NCBI GenBank assembly: GCA_964556755.1 | Contig: CAZKXI010000010.1 | Location: 1-64,000 of the forward strand | Direction: 5' to 3' | Origin: UBA4085 sp964556755 | Lineage (GTDB): Bacteria > Acidobacteriota > Aminicenantia > Aminicenantales > UBA4085 | DNA: 64,000 nt | Shown here: positions 17,942 through 25,773 of the stretch, piece by piece | Numbering within the stretch: position 1 is the first letter of the stretch | How the letters are laid out: every line of letters starts with the position of its first letter | Notes under the pieces: model-generated | What the model saw: only the letters and a program-made list of their open reading frames with translations | Database searches by the model: none | Told to the model about the DNA's origin: nothing | Program-made: the position numbers and the translations under genes

Positions 17942-18601
17942 TTATCCCTCGACCAGGAGATCCTCCGCCCGCTGGTCCAGCCGGCGGAGGGTCTCCTCCA
18001 CCCTGTCTCTCTCCCTCTCCAGCTCGTCCGCGCTAAGGCCGGGAGGGATCGCCACGGGCTCGCCGAAGAGGGCGACCGCGCGGGAGAAAAAGCGCGGCAT
18101 CTCGAAGCGGTCCCAGCTGCTGAGAACCCGCTTGCGGGCCGCAGCCAAGGTGTAAGGGACAAGGAGCGCTCCCGTCTCCGCGGCCAGTCTCACGGCCCCC
18201 AGCTTCAGCTCGCGGTCCGGACCGCGCGGCCCGTCCGGGACGATCAGCACCTCGCCTCCGGAACGCAACTCCCTCAGCATGGCCATCCAAGCCTGGCGCA
18301 TGAAATGCGAGCCGGAGCCGCGGATGATCTTGTACCCCCAGTGATCGATCAATCGGACCATGAGCTCCCCGTCCTGCGACGGGCTGACGAGAGGCATGAC
18401 GCCGCGGCGGCGGAAGGTCCAGGGGGCGCTGAAGATCTTTCCATGCCAAACGAGGATGACGACGGGCTTCCCGGCCCGGCGCAGATCGTCATAGGCCTCC
18501 CGGCCGACGACCCGGCGGCGCAGGCTCAGCATCCAAAGGGACATCAGCGGACGCCCTAAGATATCCAGGCCGACCTGCTCGAGCCTCTTGCGGAAACGCA
18601 T
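17942..18601 (-). CDS. DUF374 lysophospholipid/lipid A acyltransferase-like protein
   Basis: 219 aa. Motifs of the DUF374 branch of LPLAT enzymes are present: LVWHGKIF near 49-56 in place of the classical HxxxxD, SPSQDGELM, and VPDGPRGP. The N-terminus has one amphipathic or hydrophobic segment. It probably acylates a lysolipid or lipid A precursor at the inner membrane. The stop lies 7 bp from the convergent DUF2147 gene. Confidence 0.8.
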   Translation of the reverse strand: MRFRKRLEQVGLDILGRPLMSLWMLSLRRRVVGREAYDDLRRAGKPVVILVWHGKIFSAPWTFRRRGVMPLVSPSQDGELMVRLIDHWGYKIIRGSGSHFMRQAWMAMLRELRSGGEVLIVPDGPRGPDRELKLGAVRLAAETGALLVPYTLAAARKRVLSSWDRFEMPRFFSRAVALFGEPVAIPPGLSADELERERDRVEETLRRLDQRAEDLLVEG

Positions 18602-18652
18602 CGGAGCTTCATGCTAAGCGAAACGTCCGCGCGAGTCAAAAAAGGGGCGGGC

Positions 18653-20035
18653 TCAAGCTCTGTGCCGGTCCCGCCACGTCCCGACGGCGAAGCCGAGGGC
18701 GCTCAAGCCCAGGCCGTAGGGCAGCGAGTGCGGCCAGGTGGGCAGCGCGAAGGGGAGGATCCCCGCCGCAGACAGGAACGACAGGACGGCGAAGCCTCCG
18801 CCCAGGCCGAGGCTCAGCAGGCCGGCCAGGGGGCGCCGCCGGGTCGAGAGGATCATGGCCAGCCCGGGGACGAAGAATCCCTCGGCCATGATCTCGGAAG
18901 CCAGCCCGAGCGTCTGGAGGATGCTGGGAAAGCGGGCCGCCACGGCGAAGGCCGTCGCCGCCGCCAAGACGAGAGCCGCCCGGCTGGCGCCCGGACCCCG
19001 TTCGGGGCGTCCCCCGCGGCCGCGGCCGAAGACGTCCCGGACCAGGGCCAATCCGCCGGCGTTCAGCGCCGTGTCGAGCGTCGACAGAATCGCGGCCAAG
19101 ACCGCGGCGAATACCAGGCTGCCGAGGACCGGCCCCGTCCGGCCGGCGATAAGGCCGGGCACAAGCGATCCCTCGGGAAGCCGGCCGCCGAATAGCGGCC
19201 GAGCCAGGACTCCGACAGCCACGACCAAGCCATAGAGGACCGCCAGGGAGACGGCGGCGGCCGCCAATCCGGATCGGGCCGCCCGGCCGCTTCGAGCCGC
19301 CTGGATCCGCTGGTGGGCGATGGGAGAGATGGTCCAGGCCAGCGTCATGGACAGGAAGATCAGCCCATATTCCGGGAAGCCGGCCGTCAGTCCGGCCCCT
19401 CCCAAGGCGTCGATCGGCCCGGCCGCTGATTCTCCGGCAGGCGTCCGGGCCAAGAAGAAGGCCAATCCGCCCAATCCCGCGGCCAGAAAAGCGCACTGGA
19501 CGACATCCGAGGCGATCACCGATCGCAATCCACCGGCTAGGCTGTAGACCAGGACGATGGCCGTCCCGACCGCGATGCAGAGAAGATAAGGCTGGTGCAC
19601 GGCGGCGCTTAGAAAAGTGCCCAAAGCCGCCATCTGGGAGGCGGCCAAAAGGACCATGTACCAGACTAAAAGGCCCGCGGCAAGGGCCCGGACCGCAGGC
19701 CCGTACCGCAGACCGGCGAGCTCCGGCAGGGTTTGCGCCGACACGCGGCGAAGAGGTCCCGCCAGGGCCAGCAGGAGCAGGATGGAGGCTAGGGCCGGAA
19801 ATCCGATCAGCCAGAGAGCCCCCGCGCCCCGCCGAAAGGCGTCGTCCGCGGTGACCAGGATCGAGCCGGCGCCGAACCAGGACGCCGTCAGGGACAAGGC
19901 GACCAGCGGCCCGGACAAGCGGCGCGAAGCCAGAAAGAAGTCTTCCCACCCCTTCATCCGGCGGCGAGCCGCCAGGCCGGCCGCAAGCACCGCGGCGAGG
20001 TAGACGGCCAGGAGGATCCAGGAGCCGGCGCGCAT
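18653..20035 (-). CDS. Sodium:solute symporter (SSS family)
   Basis: 460 aa with about 13 hydrophobic segments. Family marks include GWEDFFLASRRLSG near the N-terminus, SLTASWFGAGSI, VYSLAGGLRSVIASDVVQ and ILSTLDTALNAGG. It should import a solute with Na+; the solute cannot be told. Its start is 35 bp from the divergent lolA start, and the two -10 boxes lie back to back. Confidence 0.87.
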   Translation of the reverse strand: MRAGSWILLAVYLAAVLAAGLAARRRMKGWEDFFLASRRLSGPLVALSLTASWFGAGSILVTADDAFRRGAGALWLIGFPALASILLLLALAGPLRRVSAQTLPELAGLRYGPAVRALAAGLLVWYMVLLAASQMAALGTFLSAAVHQPYLLCIAVGTAIVLVYSLAGGLRSVIASDVVQCAFLAAGLGGLAFFLARTPAGESAAGPIDALGGAGLTAGFPEYGLIFLSMTLAWTISPIAHQRIQAARSGRAARSGLAAAAVSLAVLYGLVVAVGVLARPLFGGRLPEGSLVPGLIAGRTGPVLGSLVFAAVLAAILSTLDTALNAGGLALVRDVFGRGRGGRPERGPGASRAALVLAAATAFAVAARFPSILQTLGLASEIMAEGFFVPGLAMILSTRRRPLAGLLSLGLGGGFAVLSFLSAAGILPFALPTWPHSLPYGLGLSALGFAVGTWRDRHRA

Positions 20036-20046
20036 GGCTGGGCCCC

Positions 20047-20061
20047 AGTATATGCTATAAT
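20047..20061. promoter_or_regulatory. Back-to-back -10 boxes for the symporter (-) and lolA (+)
   Basis: TATACT on the minus strand (20052-20047) lies 11 nt before the symporter ATG. TATAAT on the plus strand (20056-20061) lies 9 nt before the lolA ATG. Both mRNAs should have nearly no leader, and polymerases could not occupy both at once. Confidence 0.5.
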
Positions 20062-20070
20062 TTCGCCCAT

Positions 20071-20772
20071 ATGAAAAGACGCATACCGGCGGCTACGGGG
20101 ATACTGGCCGCCGCCCTCGCGATTGCCCTGACGGCCGCTCCCGTCCCGTCCTCGCCCGCCCAGGAATCGAATCCCTCCGCCCTGGCGGCCCTGGCGGGAA
20201 TGGAGCGGGCTTTCGCCGCGATGACCTCCTTCCAAGCCGACTTCCGCCAGACCTCCACATCGCTGGCCGCGGCCGCTCCCATGACGCAGCAGGGCAGGGT
20301 CTACTTCCAGCGCCCGGACGCCATGCGTTGGGAGTACGGCGAGCCCGAGAAGAACATCTACGTCTTCCGCGCCGGCCTCCTCCTATCCTATTTCCCCGAG
20401 GACAACCAGCTCTGGCGCCAGCGCATTCCGCCCGACCAGAATCAGGCGGAGCTGCTGAACCTTCTCTCCGGCAAAGGCGGGATGGCCTCCAGATATATCG
20501 TCGAGGAAAATCCCTTCCCGGAGTCCGCGCCCGGCTCGGCCCAGATCAAGCTGACCCCGCGGGAGGAAGGCGAGTACACCTATTTCCTCTTGGAGATAGA
20601 CCGCCGGAGCGGCCGCCTGATCAGGGCCATCTTCTTCGACTGGGGGGGGAACCGGACCGAATTCGCCTTCTCCCGGCTCAAGCCGGGCGCCAAGCTGGCG
20701 GATTCCGTCTTCGAGATCAAGGTCCCCAAGGACTGCGAGATCGTCGATGAGACCGTCCCCGTCAAGCGCTGA
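20071..20772 (+). CDS. lolA: LolA-like outer-membrane lipoprotein carrier
   Basis: 233 aa with a signal peptide (about 1-30). The LolA pattern is clear: MTSFQADFRQTS, QQGRVYFQRPDAMRWEYGEPEKN, then LLSYFPEDNQLW. It should shuttle lipoproteins across the periplasm, which implies an outer membrane and fits the lipoproteins in this window. It is followed 29 bp later by an ECF sigma gene. Confidence 0.87.
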   Translation: MKRRIPAATGILAAALAIALTAAPVPSSPAQESNPSALAALAGMERAFAAMTSFQADFRQTSTSLAAAAPMTQQGRVYFQRPDAMRWEYGEPEKNIYVFRAGLLLSYFPEDNQLWRQRIPPDQNQAELLNLLSGKGGMASRYIVEENPFPESAPGSAQIKLTPREEGEYTYFLLEIDRRSGRLIRAIFFDWGGNRTEFAFSRLKPGAKLADSVFEIKVPKDCEIVDETVPVKR

Positions 20773-20796
20773 ACCGCCGGCCGGCGAATCCGTATA
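20770..20796 (+). promoter_or_regulatory. Possible ECF-type autoregulatory promoter
   Basis: TGAACC (20770-20775), a 15-bp spacer and CGTATA (20791-20796) resemble the GAAC/CGT pattern of ECF promoters. It sits 6 nt before the sigma factor ATG and overlaps the lolA stop. Confidence 0.35.
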
Positions 20797-20801
20797 AACC
20801 C

Positions 20802-21365
20802 ATGCATGACGACCAGGAGCTTGTTCGCAGGACCCTTCGCGGCGATCGGGGGGCCTTCGAGCAAATCGTCAAGCGGTACCAGCAGGCGGTCGTCGGCTAT
20901 ATCGCCCGGATGGTCCGGGACCGCGAGGCGGCCCTCGACTTCAGCCAGGACGTCTTCCTCAAGGTCTACGCCTCGCTCCGCTCCTACCGCCCGCAGTACA
21001 AGTTCAGCACCTGGCTTTTCAAGATCGCCTCGAACACCATGATCGACCATTGGCGGAAGAAGAAGATCGCGACCCTGTCCATCGACCAGCCCTCGGAGGA
21101 TGAGGGCGGGCCGGCCGGCCTGCAGCTGGCGGACGAGGGGCCGTCCGTCATCCGCGGCTACGAGCTGGGCGAGCTGCGGCAGCGCCTGGAGGCGGCCATG
21201 GATCGCCTGCCCCCCGGGCTGCGCGAGCTCTTCATCTGGCGCCATGTCACGGGCTTGAGCTACGAGGAGATGGCCGAGATCAAGTCTCTGCCGGTCGGCA
21301 CGGTCAAGAACAGGGTCTTCCAGGCCAAGGAGATGATGAAGGGCCTGCTGGAGGAGACGCCATGA
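20802..21365 (+). CDS. ECF (RpoE-like) RNA polymerase sigma factor
   Basis: 187 aa. Region 2 is at about 10-85 (YQQAVVGYIARMV, DFSQDVFLKVYASL, KFSTWLFKIASN). Region 4 is at about 125-180 with the helix-turn-helix LSYEEMAEIKSLPVGTVKNR. The 4-nt overlap with the downstream zinc-finger anti-sigma gene gives the usual ECF pair arrangement, so activity is probably gated by an envelope signal. Confidence 0.92.
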   Translation: MHDDQELVRRTLRGDRGAFEQIVKRYQQAVVGYIARMVRDREAALDFSQDVFLKVYASLRSYRPQYKFSTWLFKIASNTMIDHWRKKKIATLSIDQPSEDEGGPAGLQLADEGPSVIRGYELGELRQRLEAAMDRLPPGLRELFIWRHVTGLSYEEMAEIKSLPVGTVKNRVFQAKEMMKGLLEETP

Positions 21366-21964
21366 GCTGCCCCGCGCGCGAGGACATCCAGGCCTATCTC
21401 GAGGGCGGCTTGGACGGCCAAGCGGCCGCCCGCGTCGAGGGCCATCTTGCCGATTGCCCGGCCTGCCGGAACGCCTTCGAAAGCCGGCGCCTCATCCTTC
21501 AGGCCGCCGCCTCCCTGGAGCCGGTCCCCGTCCCCGACGATTTCGCGGCCTCCGTCATGGCTCGTCTGGAGCCCGCCGAAGCGGGCCTCCCCCGCCTGCC
21601 CCTGGGGGGTTGGCTGGCGGCGCTCGCGGCGGGAATCTTCGTCTTCGGCGCCACCCTGGCCGCCCTGGCTCTGCTGCCGGGCCATGGCCTGAGCCCCGCT
21701 TTCGCCCGCCTTGGCCAAGGTCTCATGGAATCCATCGAGCAGGCGGCGACCGCCGCGGGCAAGCTGGCGACCCTGATCGCGGTCTTTCTCAGGATGGCCG
21801 GCCGCCTGGCCGCGAGCCTGATCGAGGCCGTCGGGCGGGCCGCGTCACTGGCGGGTCCCGGAGCCCTGGCGGCCGCCCTGCTCACCGTTCTGATCGGCTT
21901 GGCCGCTGGCGCCGCCTTGGCGCGGCGCCGCAACCCCGTCGCGGAGGACCGCCATGACTCGTAG
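21362..21964 (+). CDS. Zinc-finger anti-sigma factor
   Basis: 200 aa. An N-terminal zf-HC2 domain carries HLADCPACRNAFE (H-x3-C-x2-C) near 29-41, which binds the cognate ECF sigma. Two hydrophobic segments (about 82-105 and 160-185) anchor it in the inner membrane, with a variable Ala-rich region between them outside. Its start overlaps the sigma stop (ATGA) and its end overlaps the next gene by 11 nt. Confidence 0.85.
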   Translation: MSCPAREDIQAYLEGGLDGQAAARVEGHLADCPACRNAFESRRLILQAAASLEPVPVPDDFAASVMARLEPAEAGLPRLPLGGWLAALAAGIFVFGATLAALALLPGHGLSPAFARLGQGLMESIEQAATAAGKLATLIAVFLRMAGRLAASLIEAVGRAASLAGPGALAAALLTVLIGLAAGAALARRRNPVAEDRHDS

Positions 21965-22916
21965 GAACATCGTCCTCGGACTGGCCTTCCTTCTCCTCCT
22001 GGGAGGCGCGCTCGCCCTTCCGGCCTTGGACCGCGAGGCCCAGGCCGGAGCCGGTGACGCCATCGTCGTCGGGCCCGGAGAGACGCGCGAGAACATCGCG
22101 TCCTTCGGCGGCGAGGTCATCGTCGAAGGGCGGGTGGCCAAGACGGTCTTCGCCCTGGGCGGCGTCGTCACCATCGCAGGCGAAGTCGGCGAGGCCGTCG
22201 TCGGCGTCGGCTCCGAGATCCGCCTGAAGTCCACGGCCGTCATCCGCGGCGACCTGGTCGCCGTGGGCGGCGCGCTCGTCAAGGACGAGGGCTTCCGGAT
22301 CGAGGGCGACACCGTCTACTTCAAGATCGGCCGCTTCCCCGGCAAGATCTTCGGCCAGGGCCTCAAGGGCCTGCTGTCGATCTCCTTCCTGCCGCTGATC
22401 ATCCTTCTCAAGGCCGCCAACGCCTTCGTCTGGCTGCTCCTGGCCGTCGTCGTGACCGCCCTCTTCCCCCGCCAGGTCGTCTTCGCCGCCGGCCAGGTCC
22501 GCCGGCGGTTCTGGACCATCCTGGGCACCGGGCTGCTGGGGCTGATCATCTTCTCCGTCTTCACCGCGGTCGCCGCCGCCCTCTGCCTGGTCCTGATCGG
22601 CATCCCGGTCCTTCTGACCCTGACGGTGGCCGGAATGGCGGTCAAGATCTTCGGCCGGGTGGTCCTCCTCTACCTGATCGGAGAGAGCCTGGCCCAGTCC
22701 TTCCGCCGCAAGAGCGTCTCTCCCGGCGGCGGGGCGCTTCTGGGCCTGGGCCTGGTCGTCCTGATCGGCTTCGTGCCCTTCCTCGGCTTCTTCGTCTCGT
22801 TCGTCTTCGGCATCCTCGGCTGGGGCATCGCCCTGAGGACCAAGTTCGGGACGACGGAGCGGTGGCTCGGGCGGGCCGACCGGGATGCCGTTCCCGGATC
22901 CGGAATAAGATCTTAA
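21954..22916 (+). CDS. Membrane protein with exported beta-repeat (bactofilin-like) domain
   Basis: 320 aa. After a signal peptide (1-30) come short repeats of the form G-x-V-x-x-x-G-x-V (ENIASFGGEVIVEG, KTVFALGGVVTIAG, VVGVGSEIRL), as in polymer-forming beta-helical proteins. About four to five TM helices follow with LIGIPVLLTLT and GFVPFLGFFV. It is the third gene of the ECF operon, overlapping the anti-sigma gene, so it may be a sensor, partner or target of that system. Function unknown. Confidence 0.7.
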   Translation: MTRRNIVLGLAFLLLLGGALALPALDREAQAGAGDAIVVGPGETRENIASFGGEVIVEGRVAKTVFALGGVVTIAGEVGEAVVGVGSEIRLKSTAVIRGDLVAVGGALVKDEGFRIEGDTVYFKIGRFPGKIFGQGLKGLLSISFLPLIILLKAANAFVWLLLAVVVTALFPRQVVFAAGQVRRRFWTILGTGLLGLIIFSVFTAVAAALCLVLIGIPVLLTLTVAGMAVKIFGRVVLLYLIGESLAQSFRRKSVSPGGGALLGLGLVVLIGFVPFLGFFVSFVFGILGWGIALRTKFGTTERWLGRADRDAVPGSGIRS

Positions 22917-22920
22917 GAAA

Positions 22921-23187
22921 GGTTCATCGCCCAATTCCGGGAAGCGCGGTTCAAGGTATCGTCCCGGCGGAGCTTGCGCAGCCCTCGTTGAGACGGATGC
23001 TTCATCGGTCTCCGCGAGGACTGCTTGGTTGAGCCTGCACCTATGTCTTGATGGGACCGTGGAGTCCTAGCTCGATCTTGCCCGTAGCTCTCCATTGAGT
23101 GGCGGCCAACACGGGCTCAACCGGCGCTTCTCCGCCGTTGGCCGATACCCCGAACCGCTTGGCCTTCCCGGAATTGGGCGAAGAACT
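22921..23187 (+). repeat. Structured intergenic repeat family A, copy 2
   Basis: 267 bp between two convergent gene ends. The outer stem is 22946-22961 against 23143-23158 (14 of 16 positions pair), extended by CGCCCAATTCCGGGAAG on both sides. Inside are a GGAGCTTGCGCAGCCCT box with a CCTCG/GAGAC hairpin (22968-23019), a GGTTGAGCC/GGCTCAACC stem (23027-23035 with 23114-23122) and a GGCG-loop-CGCC hairpin near 23123-23136. No coding potential. This and the peptidase terminator fill the 321-bp gap between genes. Confidence 0.85.
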
Positions 23188-23189
23188 TC

Positions 23190-23223
23190 AAAAAAGGGAG
23201 CGACCCGGAGTCGGATCGCTCCC
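23190..23223 (-). terminator. Rho-independent terminator of the M28 peptidase gene
   Basis: Minus strand: GGGAGCGA (23223-23216) pairs with TCGCTCCC (23203-23196), followed by six T (23195-23190). It lies 15 bp after the peptidase stop. Confidence 0.85.
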
Positions 23224-23237
23224 CGCTCTGCTTACGG

Positions 23238-25640
23238 TCAGCTGCCCCGGACCATGCCCCCGCCGCCCGAGAGCGGACGCAGGCTGGCGCCGGTGAAGGC
23301 GGCGATGTCGTTCACCGTCCAGCCCTTCTTGATCAGGCCGAAGTAGAAGGCCCGCTTGGCCGCCAGGTCGTTCAGCTTGTCGGCCGTAGTCGGGAAGGCG
23401 ATCAGGTTCGTCGCGGCGCCCAGAGCCTTCTTGGCCGCGTCGGCCTGCTCCAGCCCGGCCTCGACGTTCTCGGGGTCGTAGTCCACGCCCCAGACGACCT
23501 TCTTGGCCGTCAGCTTATCCTTCAGCGCCGCCGGAACGGGTCCGGCGCCGGTGACGAGGAAGGGCTTGACGGCCGCTTCCAGGACGTCGCCGAGGAGGGC
23601 TTCCCCGGGAGCGGTCAGGTGGGCGAAGACGCCCTTGGCCTCCATGGCCTTGAGGGCGGCCTTTCCGGAATCCGTCAGGCGCCCGCCGACGATCCAGGAG
23701 CCGTCGTCCGACCCCAGCTCGACCCGGCCGAAGACGGAGGCCGCCGCGGCCGTCTCCAGAAAGTCGATGTCGCCGCCAAAGACCTCGCTCTTGACGCCGG
23801 CCGCCGGGTCCTTGCGGACCGGTCCGGCCGCTCCGGGGGAGCCCGGCGAAACGATGCCCAGCAGCGACATCAGCATGGCCGCGTTGGGATTGCGATCCGA
23901 AAGCTGATCCTGGGCGGCCTTGGCGATCTCCCGCTCGTACATCTTGCCCAGGATGGCCGCCTTGCTGGCCAGGTCGGCGTTCTTCCAGGCCGCGCCCGGC
24001 AGAGCCGGGTTGATGCCGGTGAAGCGCAGCATCAGAGAGTTGTAGAGGTACAGCCGGTCCGGGACCAGCAGCTCGACGGCGGTCTCGTTGGCCAGGTTCA
24101 TGGTGCCCTGGAGGACGAACTGAGCCGTCTTGCGGAGAATCTCGGGCTCGATCTTGGCCGTGTCGTCGCCGCTGTCGTGGTAGTCGGGGTGCCCGCCGCC
24201 GCCGCGGGTCATGAGGGCCATGGAGACGATGCCCTTGGTGATGAAGGTCGAGTGATCGGAGCCGCCCGGCCCGCCCGTGCTGGGAATGACCGCGGCGATG
24301 ACGTCGGGGTCCTGGTCCCGCTTGATGACCTTCTCCCAGATCTCGGGGAAGTTCATGGCGCCGGGGGCGCCGATGCTGTCGCCCAGGCCGACCATGTCCA
24401 GGTTGAAGTTGGCGATGACCTTGTCCATGGTGATGCCGGCCGGGGGCTTGGCGCCGAAATGGTTGGAGCCGAGCAGGCCCATCTCCTCGCCGCACCAGGC
24501 CGCAAAGACGATGGTCCGCTTGGGCTTGAAGCCGGCCTGGGTCAAGACGCGGGCCACTTCCAGGGCCACGGCCGGACCCGAGGCGTCGTCGTCGGCGCCG
24601 TTCATGACCACCGGGCCGCGGGCCCCCAAGTGGTCGAGGTGGCCGCCGATGACGATAAACTGGCCCTTGAGGACCGGATCGGTCCCTTCGATCTTGCCCA
24701 GGACGTTGACGCCTTCGCCGCTGTACTTGTCCACGCGGTCGTAGCCCTTGAGGGCGGCCATAGCGCCGGTCGTCCTGGAGCGGAGCTTCTTATTCCGGAT
24801 GTCCCAGCGAAGATTGTTGAGCATCTTGCTGAACTCGCTGGACGAGGCGGTGGCGGGCTTGCGCATCAGGGCATTGAAGACCCGCTCCGTCACATCAAAG
24901 GCCAGAAAGGGGCGCTTGAACTCCGGCGCCGCCGCGCTCGGGGCTCCGCCCATCATATACATGATCCGCCCCATGGGATTGGGGTTGGGGTCGTAGAGCA
25001 GGATGGCCGCCGCGCCCTTGTCATAGGCCGTCTTGATCTTGGCCGCGTCGGTGAAGTCACCGGCGGCCAAGTCCAGCGGGGCCGGAGGCGGTCCCTGGGG
25101 GCCTCCCTCCATGCCCCGGCCGCGGGGCATGGTGAACGCGTCCGGCGAGCCTTTATAGGCCAGGACGATCTTGCCCCGGACGTCGAAGCCGGCGTACTCG
25201 TCCAAGCCCTTGGCCGGCAGGGACAAGCCATATCCCACGAACACGACCGGGCCCTTGACCGCCGCTTTAGCCGTGGACAAGCCGTTGACGGTGAAGTCGG
25301 AATCCTCGAAGGAGAAGCCGCGGCCGTCGACGGCCAGGGCCGGGATTCCGCCGTTGACGGTCACGGGACGCGGAATGGGGACTTTCTGGAAATAGGACGT
25401 CCCGCCGTCGCCGGCGGGCATGAGCCCCATCTCCTTGTAACGGGCGGCCACATAGTCGGCCGCTTTCTGGTAGCCGGGCGTCAGGGTCTGGCGACCCTGG
25501 AGAGCGTCGGACGCCAGATACTCGATGTGAGCTTTGGCCTTGGCCCCGTCCGCCTTAAAGGACTGGGCGAGCGCGGGGGTCAGGCAGGCGGCGGCGAGAG
25601 CGGCCGCCGTCAGGATGGACGCGGACCTGCGGATCGACAT
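23238..25640 (-). CDS. Secreted M28 zinc aminopeptidase, long form
   Basis: 800 aa with a signal peptide (1-26, ending ALAQS). A PA-like insert covers roughly 120-240. The M28 core carries IGGHLDHLG, NGADDDASG, WCGEEMGLLGS, NLDMVG and GGPGGSDHSTF, which hold the two-zinc ligands and catalytic Glu. HxD, D, EE, D and H are all present, so it should be active. The ~300 residues after the core are unusual, ending in WGVDYDPENVEAGLEQ and GWTVNDIAAFTGASLRPL, a style reminiscent of M19 dipeptidase tails. AAGGAGG precedes ATG 25640. Confidence 0.88.
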   Translation of the reverse strand: MSIRRSASILTAAALAAACLTPALAQSFKADGAKAKAHIEYLASDALQGRQTLTPGYQKAADYVAARYKEMGLMPAGDGGTSYFQKVPIPRPVTVNGGIPALAVDGRGFSFEDSDFTVNGLSTAKAAVKGPVVFVGYGLSLPAKGLDEYAGFDVRGKIVLAYKGSPDAFTMPRGRGMEGGPQGPPPAPLDLAAGDFTDAAKIKTAYDKGAAAILLYDPNPNPMGRIMYMMGGAPSAAAPEFKRPFLAFDVTERVFNALMRKPATASSSEFSKMLNNLRWDIRNKKLRSRTTGAMAALKGYDRVDKYSGEGVNVLGKIEGTDPVLKGQFIVIGGHLDHLGARGPVVMNGADDDASGPAVALEVARVLTQAGFKPKRTIVFAAWCGEEMGLLGSNHFGAKPPAGITMDKVIANFNLDMVGLGDSIGAPGAMNFPEIWEKVIKRDQDPDVIAAVIPSTGGPGGSDHSTFITKGIVSMALMTRGGGGHPDYHDSGDDTAKIEPEILRKTAQFVLQGTMNLANETAVELLVPDRLYLYNSLMLRFTGINPALPGAAWKNADLASKAAILGKMYEREIAKAAQDQLSDRNPNAAMLMSLLGIVSPGSPGAAGPVRKDPAAGVKSEVFGGDIDFLETAAAASVFGRVELGSDDGSWIVGGRLTDSGKAALKAMEAKGVFAHLTAPGEALLGDVLEAAVKPFLVTGAGPVPAALKDKLTAKKVVWGVDYDPENVEAGLEQADAAKKALGAATNLIAFPTTADKLNDLAAKRAFYFGLIKKGWTVNDIAAFTGASLRPLSGGGGMVRGS

Positions 25641-25773
25641 GGGAGAAGCCTCCTTGTGTTGGGACGGATCGGAGCGAGCCTCTATTCTATACGAAATCAT
25701 GGCGCGAGGAGCTGCAAATCTCAGCTTGGCCTCCCCGCCCCTCGCCTTCGGGGCGCGAAATGCGCCGGCCCGT

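Noticed and set aside
15880..18162. 760-codon open frame antisense to the S8 protease and DUF2147 genes
   Set aside because: Low-complexity composition, no family motif, and the sense genes have intact catalytic motifs and promoters.
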